In this document: piece after piece, positions 21,421 through 29,589 of the stretch | Layout: every line of letters begins with the position of its first letter | Position numbering within the stretch: position 1 is the first letter of the stretch | From: a virus | Strand: one strand, 5' to 3' | Virus record (IMG/VR): IMGVR_UViG_3300047322_000449 | Location: 1-52,606 of that record | Length of the DNA: 52,606 bases | Notes under the pieces: model-generated | What the model saw: only the letters and a program-made list of their open reading frames with translations | Told to the model about the DNA's origin: nothing | Databases searched by the model: none | Program-made: the position numbers and the translations under genes

Positions 21421-24400
21421 TGGCCGACGAAGAACGCAAGAGCGTTAGCTCCGGTCACGGCGAGTGGATGACCGGCACGCCTAGCGATCGCAAGCTGATC
21501 GGGAAGGACGATCAGTTTGAGGCGCTGTCTGTTCGCGTGCCGGTGCACCGAGACGAGCACGCTCACGCCCCAATCATCATGCGGAAGGTGAAGCGGACGC
21601 GACGCCTGCCGCAGCGCACGAAGGAGATGACGTTTGCCTCGCTCCACCACCACACCACGTTCAGCTACGGGGACGGCTACGCATTGCCTAGTGCTCATTG
21701 CCGCCGGGCTGGAGAGATTGGTCTCACCGCCATGGCTGCTACAGAGCACGGGAATATCTCGTCCCATGTACAGATGGAGGCAGCTGCCAAGAAGAATGGC
21801 GTCAAGCCTCTCTTCGGCGTTGAGCTCTACACGGGAGAGCTAGGTGAGAACGCTACACAAAGGAAGAACCATCTCACCATCCTGGCCGAAGATGCCGAGG
21901 GATACCGGAACCTCCTACGGCTGGTCAGCGAGACCTACAGCGGCGGGTTCTACTACGAGCCGACGGCAGACGGCAAAATGCTTGCCAAGCACGGGGATGG
22001 ACTCATCGTCCTGTCCGGATGCCAAGGCTCTGCTCTCTTCACTGCTGCCGTCGGCGGGAAACATGTGGATGAGGGTGACGCTAGTTATGGAGCAGCCCGA
22101 CGGGTCGCAGGTCAGTTCAAGCGCCAGTTCGGCGACGCCTACTACATCGAAGTCCAGGCGTTCCCCGAGCTAGAGAAGACCAACCAGGCCAACCCCATGC
22201 TCGCTCGCATCGCGGAGGAACTCAGCATCCCCCTGGTCGTCACCTTTGACTGTCACTACACAGTGCCCGAGGAGAAGGAGATGCAGAAGATCCTCCACAA
22301 TCTCAGGCCGGGCGAGAAGCGTAGCCTGGAAGACATGGCGCGTGAGTGGGGCTACAGCAGCAACCTCTGCCCGCCATGGACGGATCAGATGATCGTCCGC
22401 AAGCTGGTCGCTACGGGTCTGTCCAAACAGCAGGCGATCAGGGCCATACTCAACTCGCGCGAGGTCGCGGAGCGTTGTACGGTTGAGCTACCATCGCTAG
22501 AGATGGTTCGGTTCCCGGTGCCCGCAGGCTTCGAGAACGCGCTGGCCGTCTGGCGGCAGTGGATCCTTGACGGCTGGCGGTACCGTGGACTGAACAAGCT
22601 ATCCGAGCCGCAGCTGTCCGAGTACAAGGCCAGGCTGAAGCACGAGATGGAAGTGATTGAGGGCAAGGACTTCATCGACTACTTCCTCGTCATCAGCGAC
22701 CTGGTACGGTGGGCGAAGGACTCCGACATCGCTGTCGGCCCAGCACGCGGCAGTTCGGCAGGCTCGCTGGTTTGCTGGCTGCTCCGTATCACCGAGGTTG
22801 ATCCGGTGAAGTATCCCGACCTGGTCTTTGAGCGGTTTATCGACGTCACACGAAAGGACCTGCCTGATATCGACATTGACTTCGCGTCGGACAGGCTAGA
22901 GGACGTGCGGATGTACGCTACCACCAAGTATGGTCCCGACCGGGTCAGCACCATCGGCACCTTCACGCGGTTCAAGGGCAAGAACAGCCTACTGGCCGCT
23001 GCTAGGGTCTTTCACGTACCCGAGTGGGAGATTCAGAAGATCAAGGACGTGCTCATCGAAAGGAGCTCAGGTGACCTACGTGCCAGCGCCACCATCGAAG
23101 ACACTGCGGAGCAGTTCCCGCAGGCTCGTGACGTATTTGAGCGATATCCAGATCTTGGAGCTGCGCTTGACCTTGAAGGTAACTACGCGGGATTTGGAGT
23201 CCACGCGGCTGGACTTGTCATCTCGACTGGGCCCATTACAGACGTTGCGGCGATCTACGAGAGAGTTGTCAAAGGCGAGACTCGGCAGGTCATCAGCATG
23301 GACAAGTACGATGCTGAAGCTAAGGGGCTACTCAAGATTGACGCTCTCGGTCTCTCAACAATCGAAGCTCTTGACCACATGCGAAAGGAAGTGGGGTGGA
23401 GCCTAGATGAATTGTACAACCTACCGCTGGAGGATGACGATGTCCTGCAAGGGTTCAAGGAGAACGACGTCACCGGGATCTTTCAGTTCGACGGTCGGGC
23501 CTGTCGTTACGTCAACGGCGCACTCCAACCTGATCATTTCAAACACGTATACGATGTCACGGCTCTCGGCCGACCAGGTCCGCTCCATAACGGGGCTGCG
23601 AATGCATACATTGACGCCAAGTGGGGAAGAATGGAACCAGAGAATCTTCACCCGGCGATGGGCGCCATCTGCGATAGCACCTATGGTCAGATCGTCTACC
23701 AGGAGCAGATCCTACGTCTGCTGGGGGCTATCTTCGATTTTGACTGGACCCACAGGGCCGAAGTCAGACGGATCATCAGCAAGAAGCTAGGCGACCAGGA
23801 GTTCAACCGCAAGTGGGAGCAGGCGCTCGCCGGTGCCATGAAGCTACACGGTAGTGACGAGATCATGACTGCCGAGTTGGCACGACTGATCTGGATGAAG
23901 CTCATCACCGCCGGGTCGTACGCATTCAACGCCAGTCACGCCGTCAGTTACGGTATGATTGGCTGGCACACGATGTGGTTCAAGCGGAAGTATCCTGAGG
24001 TCTTCTACAAGGCGCAGATGAACGTCACCGACGACACCGATAAGCAGAAGAGACTGTTGCGCGACACGCAGCGGTTTGGCCGACATCTCGTCATCCGTCC
24101 GCCGCACCCGAAGCACAGCATGATCGGCTGGGAGCGCGACGGCAAGGACCTGGTAGCTGGCTTCAGCCAGGTGCCCGGCATCGGCGTGAAGACCGGACTG
24201 AGCATTATCACGTACCGCGAGGAGCACGGCATCGAGGACTGGCCCGACATGCTCAACGTAAAGGGCATCGGCGTGAAGACCATGGAGTCAGTCAAGGAGT
24301 TCTCTGAGCGCGGGGATGATCCGTTCGGTGCGCTATGGCTTGACAAGGCTATCGCGGCGGTGAAGCGCGAGATCTACGAGGGAGACCTTCAGCAGCTTCC

Positions 24401-24800
24401 GCAGCCTACGCATGTCGCCCAGGATCTGCCCTACGAACAGGGGCAGGACATTGAAGTCATCTGGCTCGGCTGCATTTATACGCGGAACGAGCGCGACCTG
24501 TTTGAGTTCAACCAGGCCAAGGGTGCTGAGCTAGACATGAGCGACCCGAAGCACCCGATCTTGAACGGTAAGCCTATCAGGGATCCCCACCTAGACAAGT
24601 GGGTGGTGATGGTCGGCGACGATGAGAGCGACCAACTTGGTCTCCGAGTCGACCGTTGGCGGTACCCGCGACTGCGGGAGAAGGTCTGGGCCATGCGCCC
24701 AGGCAAAGACCTCGTCCTTGTACGAGGAGTCAAACCGGGATACATGCCCACGCGGCAGATCGCTATCTCGGAAATGTGGGTTATCGATCCGGAGGTGTAG
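21420..24800 (+). CDS. dnaE: DNA polymerase III alpha subunit (DnaE type)
   Basis: 1,126 residues from GTG at 21420. The PHP domain opens at about 71 with SLHHHTTFS and continues to TEHGN. The polymerase core carries GPARGSSAGSLV, the catalytic pair in LPDIDIDF, and the third Asp in KIDALGL. FQFDG and helix-hairpin-helix repeats (VPGIGVKTG, VKGIGVKTM) lie further down, with an OB-like C-terminus. The first 70 residues are an extension relative to usual DnaE; an ATG at 21627 would start at the normal place but has poor ribosome spacing. This is the phage replicase. No proofreading subunit gene or beta clamp is visible. Confidence 0.92.
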   Translation: MADEERKSVSSGHGEWMTGTPSDRKLIGKDDQFEALSVRVPVHRDEHAHAPIIMRKVKRTRRLPQRTKEMTFASLHHHTTFSYGDGYALPSAHCRRAGEIGLTAMAATEHGNISSHVQMEAAAKKNGVKPLFGVELYTGELGENATQRKNHLTILAEDAEGYRNLLRLVSETYSGGFYYEPTADGKMLAKHGDGLIVLSGCQGSALFTAAVGGKHVDEGDASYGAARRVAGQFKRQFGDAYYIEVQAFPELEKTNQANPMLARIAEELSIPLVVTFDCHYTVPEEKEMQKILHNLRPGEKRSLEDMAREWGYSSNLCPPWTDQMIVRKLVATGLSKQQAIRAILNSREVAERCTVELPSLEMVRFPVPAGFENALAVWRQWILDGWRYRGLNKLSEPQLSEYKARLKHEMEVIEGKDFIDYFLVISDLVRWAKDSDIAVGPARGSSAGSLVCWLLRITEVDPVKYPDLVFERFIDVTRKDLPDIDIDFASDRLEDVRMYATTKYGPDRVSTIGTFTRFKGKNSLLAAARVFHVPEWEIQKIKDVLIERSSGDLRASATIEDTAEQFPQARDVFERYPDLGAALDLEGNYAGFGVHAAGLVISTGPITDVAAIYERVVKGETRQVISMDKYDAEAKGLLKIDALGLSTIEALDHMRKEVGWSLDELYNLPLEDDDVLQGFKENDVTGIFQFDGRACRYVNGALQPDHFKHVYDVTALGRPGPLHNGAANAYIDAKWGRMEPENLHPAMGAICDSTYGQIVYQEQILRLLGAIFDFDWTHRAEVRRIISKKLGDQEFNRKWEQALAGAMKLHGSDEIMTAELARLIWMKLITAGSYAFNASHAVSYGMIGWHTMWFKRKYPEVFYKAQMNVTDDTDKQKRLLRDTQRFGRHLVIRPPHPKHSMIGWERDGKDLVAGFSQVPGIGVKTGLSIITYREEHGIEDWPDMLNVKGIGVKTMESVKEFSERGDDPFGALWLDKAIAAVKREIYEGDLQQLPQPTHVAQDLPYEQGQDIEVIWLGCIYTRNERDLFEFNQAKGAELDMSDPKHPILNGKPIRDPHLDKWVVMVGDDESDQLGLRVDRWRYPRLREKVWAMRPGKDLVLVRGVKPGYMPTRQIAISEMWVIDPEV

Positions 24801-24801
24801 A

Positions 24802-24891
24802 TTGAGCGATGCGTTCTATATCAAGGCATGTCTGACCATCTGCGCCGTCTGTCTCGTCGTCGGTGTCATTTGGGGCTGGAACCCGGTCTAG
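24802..24891 (+). CDS. 29-residue membrane peptide
   Basis: A TTG start at 24802 lies 6 bases after GGAGG, which sits at the end of the polymerase gene. The peptide (MSDAFYIKACLTICAVC...) is a single hydrophobic helix ending in WGWNPV. Size and strong ribosome site suggest a real small membrane protein. Function unknown. Confidence 0.55.
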   Translation: MSDAFYIKACLTICAVCLVVGVIWGWNPV

Positions 24892-24910
24892 TGAAGACCC
24901 AGGGTACACG

Positions 24911-25000
24911 GTGGGGACGGACGGCCCTGTTGACCGTGTGGCAGTTATGCGCAAGGGATGGGCGGCGCATGGGCGTGCAATCAACGATAGGAGATCATGA
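24911..25000 (+). CDS. Possible 29-residue basic ORF
   Basis: The frame is open between the membrane peptide and the secreted Rpf-like gene and ends at TGA overlapping the next ATG. It is rich in Arg, Gly and Ala (MRKGWAAHGRAINDRRS end). The GTG at 24911 has only a weak AGGG upstream. Reported because coupling with the next gene is possible. Confidence 0.3.
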   Translation: MGTDGPVDRVAVMRKGWAAHGRAINDRRS

Positions 25001-25323
25001 AGGTAGCTCTTGTCATAATGCTACTCCTACTGTTCTGCGGAGTAGCGCAGGCCGATCACTACCACGCAACATCACCGGCCGAAATCTGGGCGCAGTCCGG
25101 CTTCGCTCGCTGTGTACGAATGCGCGAGTCGACAGACGGAAGGGGTGCTCAGAATCTGTACCAGATCCAGGGTCCAAGAGCGCACGGCAACTTCGGAGAC
25201 TACGGCTGGTTGAACGGGGTGCCGCGCAAACAACAGAACCAGATCGCGTATCAGATGTTCAAGGCAAGAGGAGATCAACCGTGGAGGCCCTATGACCACT
25301 GCTACTGGGGCATGTCCTACTAA
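24997..25323 (+). CDS. Secreted Rpf/transglycosylase-like muramidase
   Basis: 108 residues; ATG behind AGGAGA. Residues 1-19 form a signal peptide (hydrophobic LVIMLLLLFCGV then AQA) with likely cleavage before Asp20. The mature part follows the Rpf-like transglycosylase plan: ARCVRMREST with catalytic-type Glu44, NLYQIQGP at 53-60, and a closing QPWRPYDHC, with Cys39 and Cys102 placed for a disulfide. It should act on peptidoglycan outside the membrane and could be a lysin or a host-envelope modifier. It lies in the early arm rather than by the holin-like genes. Confidence 0.78.
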   Translation: MKVALVIMLLLLFCGVAQADHYHATSPAEIWAQSGFARCVRMRESTDGRGAQNLYQIQGPRAHGNFGDYGWLNGVPRKQQNQIAYQMFKARGDQPWRPYDHCYWGMSY

Positions 25324-25344
25324 CGCAACAAGGAGGGAGCAGCA

Positions 25345-25740
25345 ATGGCACTGACCAAGCACGAGACCGCTGTCGAGATCGGTGAGATCTGCGGTCTCGG
25401 AACCACCACGATCAAGAACGTCCTGGACGCGCTGGCGCAGGTCGCCGCTGAGGAACTCGCCGCTGGCGAGGACTTCACGGTGCCCGGCATTGTCAAGGTC
25501 CGCTGGACGTACCGCAGTGCGCTGGCCAAGGGCGAGCGCTGGAAGAAGGGCGCAGAGGTTGTCGGGTTCGGCGGGATCGCATCCGTCAAGGACTCGGACA
25601 GCCCCGCTCGCAAGGCGTCCATCGGCATGCGTGCCTCGCTGGTCGGCACGGTGAACAAGCTCAAGCCCAAGAAGGCAGAGATGAGCACGTTCATGAAGAC
25701 GAAGACGGCCAAGGCCGTCGCGACCAGGGTCGGACGGTAG
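25345..25740 (+). CDS. HU-like DNA-binding protein
   Basis: 131 residues; ATG behind AAGGAGGGAG. Residues 1-90 follow the HU/IHF plan: an N-terminal helical pair (LTKHETAVEIGEICGL, then VLDALAQVAAEELAAGEDFTVPGIVKVRW) and a beta arm region. The C-terminal 40 residues are a Lys/Arg-rich tail (KKAEMSTFMKTKTAKAVATRVGR), longer than in classical HU (about 90). It is expected to bend or compact phage DNA, perhaps at the origin. Confidence 0.83.
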   Translation: MALTKHETAVEIGEICGLGTTTIKNVLDALAQVAAEELAAGEDFTVPGIVKVRWTYRSALAKGERWKKGAEVVGFGGIASVKDSDSPARKASIGMRASLVGTVNKLKPKKAEMSTFMKTKTAKAVATRVGR

Positions 25741-25744
25741 CGTC

Positions 25745-26803
25745 ATGGGCACGGACATCATGAAGTACGGCGACGCCGCGATGTTCGAAGCCCAGCCGAT
25801 CAAGCGCGAGGAGGGTCGCCGTGTTGTACCATCGGTGACCCTCCTCAGCGCCACCCCGGATCCTCTCGGGGCATTGGCTGCTGGGTTCCGCATGTACCGG
25901 GGAGACCCGGTGTACAACCTGGGCGAGATCGATGACGACACGCGCAAGTGGGCGTGGGAGGAGAGCCTGAAGACGCACCTCAAGGCTCCGTGGGAGTTCA
26001 TGGACTTCATGTTCATGATCGAGGCAGTGACACGCAGCTTCACGCACCAGATCGTGAGGCAGCGCACCGCCGTATACGCGCAGGAGAGCCTGCGGTTCGC
26101 GGTCAAGCGTGGCTTTGCTCAAGAGGCAGCGTTGCCGCCACACATCGTGGACTTCAGCGATTACGACGGCAGTCAGCCTCTTGGTGTGACGGAGCAGAAG
26201 CTGTTCGGCATTTACCAGGCGTGGATGGAGTCTCTCAGCATGATCGAAGAGGCATACAACTCCCTGGTCGACGCCGGCATCCCTGCCGAGGATGCACGGG
26301 GCATCCTTCCGCACTGCGTCACAACGCGCCTGATCTACAAGACCAACTTCCGAGGCCTGATCGAGCACGCGGGCAACCGCCTCTGCACACAGGCGCAGTT
26401 CGAGTGGCGGTCGGTTGAGATGGGCTTCATGAAGGCGATCCGCGAGGCCCAGGGCTACAACTACCGCAAGCCGGTGAGCTTTGGCAAGGAGAACACGTAC
26501 TCGTTCGCGCGGTCAGACTGGCAGTTCCAGCTGCTGGCGACACCCATCCCCCAGACGTTCGCTCCTGTCTGCTACAAGGCAGGGCACTGCGTCTTCATGG
26601 GCACGCTTGACCGGGGCTGCACTATTCGTGATCGCGTGCAGGCATTCTCGGCTGCTGGTGTTCCTCCCACCGAGTGGGCGCAGGGTCAGCCGGAGGACGA
26701 GGCCAACGGAAAGCAGTACATCGCCGGCATTCACGTCGAGGAGTGGATGGCGAATGCCAACGCCGGCATCACAACGAGCGACGAGGACCGCCCGCAGTCC
26801 TGA
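25745..26803 (+). CDS. thyX: Flavin-dependent thymidylate synthase (ThyX) with C-terminal extension
   Basis: 352 residues, compared with about 220-250 in most ThyX. The signature RHR-x7-S is present as RQR-x7-S at Arg105-Ser115, with Gln in place of the central His. The second conserved helix (NRLCTQAQFEWRSVEM) with the nucleotide/FAD-contact Arg and Gln follows at about 220. Extra residues beyond about 285 contain a Cys-rich cluster (CYKAGHC then C) that might bind metal. It methylates dUMP to dTMP with FAD and methylenetetrahydrofolate. The ATG at 25745 has a weak ribosome site; a second in-frame ATG lies 5 codons on. Confidence 0.85.
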   Translation: MGTDIMKYGDAAMFEAQPIKREEGRRVVPSVTLLSATPDPLGALAAGFRMYRGDPVYNLGEIDDDTRKWAWEESLKTHLKAPWEFMDFMFMIEAVTRSFTHQIVRQRTAVYAQESLRFAVKRGFAQEAALPPHIVDFSDYDGSQPLGVTEQKLFGIYQAWMESLSMIEEAYNSLVDAGIPAEDARGILPHCVTTRLIYKTNFRGLIEHAGNRLCTQAQFEWRSVEMGFMKAIREAQGYNYRKPVSFGKENTYSFARSDWQFQLLATPIPQTFAPVCYKAGHCVFMGTLDRGCTIRDRVQAFSAAGVPPTEWAQGQPEDEANGKQYIAGIHVEEWMANANAGITTSDEDRPQS

Positions 26804-27276
26804 TGCCGTACTTTGAACGGTCAGAGCGCGGGAAGCACACGGCCAGGTTGCACGCTCAGCGTGCTGAACGTCGCCTGGCTGATCTCAGGGAGGAGGTCGA
26901 GAAGGCAGAACGTATGTACAACGGTGGCGGGGAAGCAGAGGTGGTGATCGGCGTCACGCTGGCAAAAGTCCTGGTTGAATGGGAGGAGAAGTGGACCGCC
27001 CAGCGTGACGCCGAGACCGAGAACACCACAACCAATGGTGGAATGAGAGTGATGAGTGCTAAGGATTGGCTGAAGGAGATGACTGGCATTCACGCTCGCA
27101 GGATCTACGGTCTGATGAAGGCTGAGTTCAAGTTCGTCTCGCTCGCCCAGGCTGACCTGCTCTTGACTGTGATCGGCAGTACTGCCCTGCAAGACGGGAC
27201 GTTGCGAGTCATACCAAACCCGAACTGGTCACCAGAGAAGTGGCTAGCGTACATGGAGGAAAGGGGCTGCTTGTGA
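26803..27276 (+). CDS. HTH protein with N-terminal coiled coil
   Basis: 157 residues, starting in TGATG with thyX. Residues 1-40 are a charged coiled coil (SERGKHTARLHAQRAERRL). Residues 88-128 follow the helix-turn-helix plan of phage XRE-like proteins (DWLKEMTGIHARRIYGLMKA, then VSLAQADLLLTVIG). It may be a regulator of the late or early switch; the DNA target is unknown. The next gene starts in its stop codon. Confidence 0.7.
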   Translation: MPYFERSERGKHTARLHAQRAERRLADLREEVEKAERMYNGGGEAEVVIGVTLAKVLVEWEEKWTAQRDAETENTTTNGGMRVMSAKDWLKEMTGIHARRIYGLMKAEFKFVSLAQADLLLTVIGSTALQDGTLRVIPNPNWSPEKWLAYMEERGCL

Positions 27277-27572
27277 AACTGAACACCCAACACGTACTGG
27301 CACTATACCTCATCAACATCCGGATTGGGTTCGGTGCCGAGGTCACCGTGGATCTTCTGTCGCAGGATGAATACGGTGACATCCTTGCCGACATCAGCCA
27401 GGGAGGATTCGAGCCTCGCCGGATCAAGCTGCACGCGAAAGGCGGGTTCCAGGGCGAGTTGAAGCCGGAAACGACGATGGGTAACGACGTCTCCAGCGAA
27501 GAAGAGGACGAAGACATGGCTTTCGCTGGTCGCACCCGATCGACGATGGAGAAAGGCTCCTCCAATGGCTAG
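27273..27572 (+). CDS. Hypothetical acidic protein
   Basis: 99 residues with a GTG start in a GTGA overlap. The first 60 residues are alpha/beta; the last 40 are acidic and disordered with a run of Glu and Asp (DVSSEEEDEDM). Overlaps the next gene by 8 bases. Not recognised. Confidence 0.74.
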   Translation: MKLNTQHVLALYLINIRIGFGAEVTVDLLSQDEYGDILADISQGGFEPRRIKLHAKGGFQGELKPETTMGNDVSSEEEDEDMAFAGRTRSTMEKGSSNG

Positions 27573-28023
27573 CGCGTTCCTGGCCGGTTACTACGATCCT
27601 GGGGTCGAGCTTAGGGACGAGTCTCCAGAGGAGATGGAGCAGTTCGAAAGGGAACGCCTGTACGTGCTGTTCGCTGTTGCCTCAGCCGCCGGACAAATCC
27701 CCCGGCGAGTCGGCGGGGATGCAGACGGAGACGAGCTTCGGAACGACAAGAAGCGCTGCCGCCGAATCGCTCACGTGGCGGAGCAGTGCTTCAAGGCGTG
27801 GGGCGGTGTACCAGGCAAAGGCGTCGCCAAGGACATCAGCAAGGAGGCGGCGCAGGTCTTCTGGGACAAGTGGTGGGCTAACCACCAGGTGGTGCTGAAG
27901 AACCGTATCGCCTACATCGCGTCATACGGTCTTCAGCACGCCGAGCACGAGCGCTGGGCTAAGAAGTCAGTAGTAAGGCTAACGAACGAGCAATCATGGC
28001 TGTCGTATGCGTTGAGGGATTAG
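27565..28023 (+). CDS. Hypothetical protein at the end of the early arm
   Basis: 152 residues; ATG behind GAAAGGCTCC. Largely helical, with a Trp/Tyr-rich C-terminal half (VFWDKWWANHQVVLKNRIAY). No family recognised. It converges with the late operon and overlaps the last late gene by 65 bases, so transcription from the two arms collides here; no terminator hairpin is visible. Confidence 0.78.
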   Translation: MASAFLAGYYDPGVELRDESPEEMEQFERERLYVLFAVASAAGQIPRRVGGDADGDELRNDKKRCRRIAHVAEQCFKAWGGVPGKGVAKDISKEAAQVFWDKWWANHQVVLKNRIAYIASYGLQHAEHERWAKKSVVRLTNEQSWLSYALRD

Positions 28024-28447
28024 AGACGGGGGCGATCGGATTCTTGAGTGTGATCTTGGTGCAGTCCCTCGTGGGCGTGAGCGAGTTGATCAGCAGCACC
28101 GTGAACGCGCGGCTCTGCTTTAGCTGAGCAAGGCGTTCAGCCGACATGTTCGGCTTCGCCTCCTGGATCTTTAGCACACTGTCGAGAGCCGCGATGGTGT
28201 TTCTATTTCGCTTGTTCGTCTGCTCGCAGCTGGTGATCATGTTGTCCAGCCGCTCGGCCTGGATCTGATTCGACCTCTTGTGGTTCTCGTTGATAAGCCA
28301 CGCAGAAAGACCGGCGGTAACGACGACCACCAGAACCAGCGCTGCCGTGATTCTGTACAGCTTCTTCAGCGCAACCTGGAAGGTGTCGATGACCTCCTGA
28401 AGATCCTGCCAGGTTACGACGTCCGTATCAGCATGTCCGTTTCGCAT
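27959..28447 (-). CDS. Membrane-anchored coiled-coil protein, lysis-region candidate
   Basis: 162 residues; the ATG at 28447 lies behind GGAGGGAGCGCAAAG, a very strong ribosome site. Residues 33-53 (ITAALVLVVVVTAGLSAWLI) are a transmembrane helix after a basic segment, followed by a long polar coiled coil and a Pro/Thr-rich end. The topology fits a spanin-like or holin-partner role, but actinophages rarely need spanins, so this remains a guess. It is the last gene of the late operon and overlaps the convergent early arm. Confidence 0.75.
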   Translation of the reverse strand: MRNGHADTDVVTWQDLQEVIDTFQVALKKLYRITAALVLVVVVTAGLSAWLINENHKRSNQIQAERLDNMITSCEQTNKRNRNTIAALDSVLKIQEAKPNMSAERLAQLKQSRAFTVLLINSLTPTRDCTKITLKNPIAPVSNPSTHTTAMIARSLALLLTS

Positions 28448-28595
28448 CTTTGCGCTCCCTCCATAGGTTGACGATTGTCAAGACGAACATCGTCGCGGCG
28501 TACCAGGCCCAGAGATTCTTAGCCTGTTGATGGTTGAAGATCCCCAGGGTCAAATAACTGGACGCGATGATCGCCGCTAGCATCTGGAGTCTCAT
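28428..28595 (-). CDS. 55-residue membrane protein, holin candidate
   Basis: The frame starts MRLQMLAAIIASSYLTLGIF and contains a second hydrophobic segment around WYAATMFVLTIVNL, giving two probable membrane helices joined by a short polar turn. It ends with a basic tail. ATGA overlap with the upstream stop and a 20-base overlap with the next gene show it belongs to the operon. Two helices in about 55 residues is typical of small holins. Confidence 0.68.
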   Translation of the reverse strand: MRLQMLAAIIASSYLTLGIFNHQQAKNLWAWYAATMFVLTIVNLWRERKDAKRTC

Positions 28596-28816
28596 TTCTT
28601 CTCCTCGCTATGGTCACCCTCCTCGTGACCGTTGACTTTGCGCCGAACGCTGACGACCACGTTCTTGTACGCACCGAGCAGAATCAGCGACATCGCTGAT
28701 GAGACGAGGAGGACCGACTCCTTGCCGGTCACAGCCCAGAAGACGGCAGCTGCGATAAGCAGAACGATGCCGAGAACTTGAAGCAGCCAGGCAGGAATGA
28801 GACCCTCAGCCCTCAC
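28592..28816 (-). CDS. Small membrane protein, holin-like
   Basis: 74 residues with a GTG start in a GTGA overlap at 28816. Two hydrophobic segments (LLQVLGIVLLIAAAVFWAV and VLLVSSAMSLILLGAYKNVVV) are separated by a short charged loop, and the C-terminus is polar and charged (HEEGDHSEEKK). This fits a class II holin. It sits between the fibre genes and two other membrane proteins. Confidence 0.72.
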   Translation of the reverse strand: MRAEGLIPAWLLQVLGIVLLIAAAVFWAVTGKESVLLVSSAMSLILLGAYKNVVVSVRRKVNGHEEGDHSEEKK

Positions 28817-29589
28817 GAAAGGTACCCACCCTTGACTGCGAACGAGTAGTAGACGCCGACCCCCTGGGTGAAGCTGGTGTTCATGCCAGAGATGGTCTCC
28901 CACTTCGCCATCTCTACCGTCTCTCCGCCGTTGACGTTGACGATCGGGCCGAACTGATTGGGCGTGAACCCAGAGCCGTTCGCCCAGGTGTCAAACTCAC
29001 CGATACCGTCTATGTTCATAGCGAGATGGATGGTGTTGCCATCGCTCCCACCTTCCAGACGACCCGTAGAGCTGACACCCGCCTGCACCTTCATCTGGTA
29101 ATGCGTGGAGTCTGGGTTGCTCGGCAACGCTCTACCATACTTGCCTCCATAGGCAGACCAGATGTAGTCATAGGACCAGCGGTGATCGAAGTCAGGACCG
29201 ACAGTACGACCGCCTGCGTAGCCACCGTCGCCGTCTGATCCCTCCCATTCGTCGAACTGCATCACGCCGCTGGCGATGCCGTTGTTGCACGTGACGGCAC
29301 GGTTGATGGTCGTCTGGTTCCCTAGTCTGTCCGTGATGAGGGCAGAGTAGGTGTGGGCACCAACCGTGATCAGATGGCTGTCATGCGTCGTGGTATACGG
29401 TCCTGGGTTGCTGATCGGAGAGCCGACGTTGACCCCGTCGACCTTGAACTGAACGGTGGCAACCTTGTCGTTATCAGCCGCTGTAACCGTAAGGGTGACC
29501 GTGCCGTTGACATTGCCAGCCGCAGGGCTAGTGAAGGATCCCGTAGGAGGAACCCGATCAACGTACAATGCGCCCTTCAGCATGGTCAT
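28813..29589 (-). CDS. Probable tail fibre or receptor protein with Ig-like domain
   Basis: 258 residues. The start is the ATG at 29589, overlapping the upstream stop; a longer frame in the same phase would be antisense to the preceding gene and is rejected. Residues 15-80 form a bacterial Ig-like domain (SPAAGNVNGTVTLTVTAADN, later VQFKVDGVNVG). Residues 105-258 are a beta-rich domain with WEGSDGDGG and a series of Trp/Tyr-rich strands, resembling carbohydrate-binding or lyase-type jelly-rolls without clear catalytic residues. It is likely part of the tail tip for host recognition. Confidence 0.72.
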   Translation of the reverse strand: MTMLKGALYVDRVPPTGSFTSPAAGNVNGTVTLTVTAADNDKVATVQFKVDGVNVGSPISNPGPYTTTHDSHLITVGAHTYSALITDRLGNQTTINRAVTCNNGIASGVMQFDEWEGSDGDGGYAGGRTVGPDFDHRWSYDYIWSAYGGKYGRALPSNPDSTHYQMKVQAGVSSTGRLEGGSDGNTIHLAMNIDGIGEFDTWANGSGFTPNQFGPIVNVNGGETVEMAKWETISGMNTSFTQGVGVYYSFAVKGGYLS

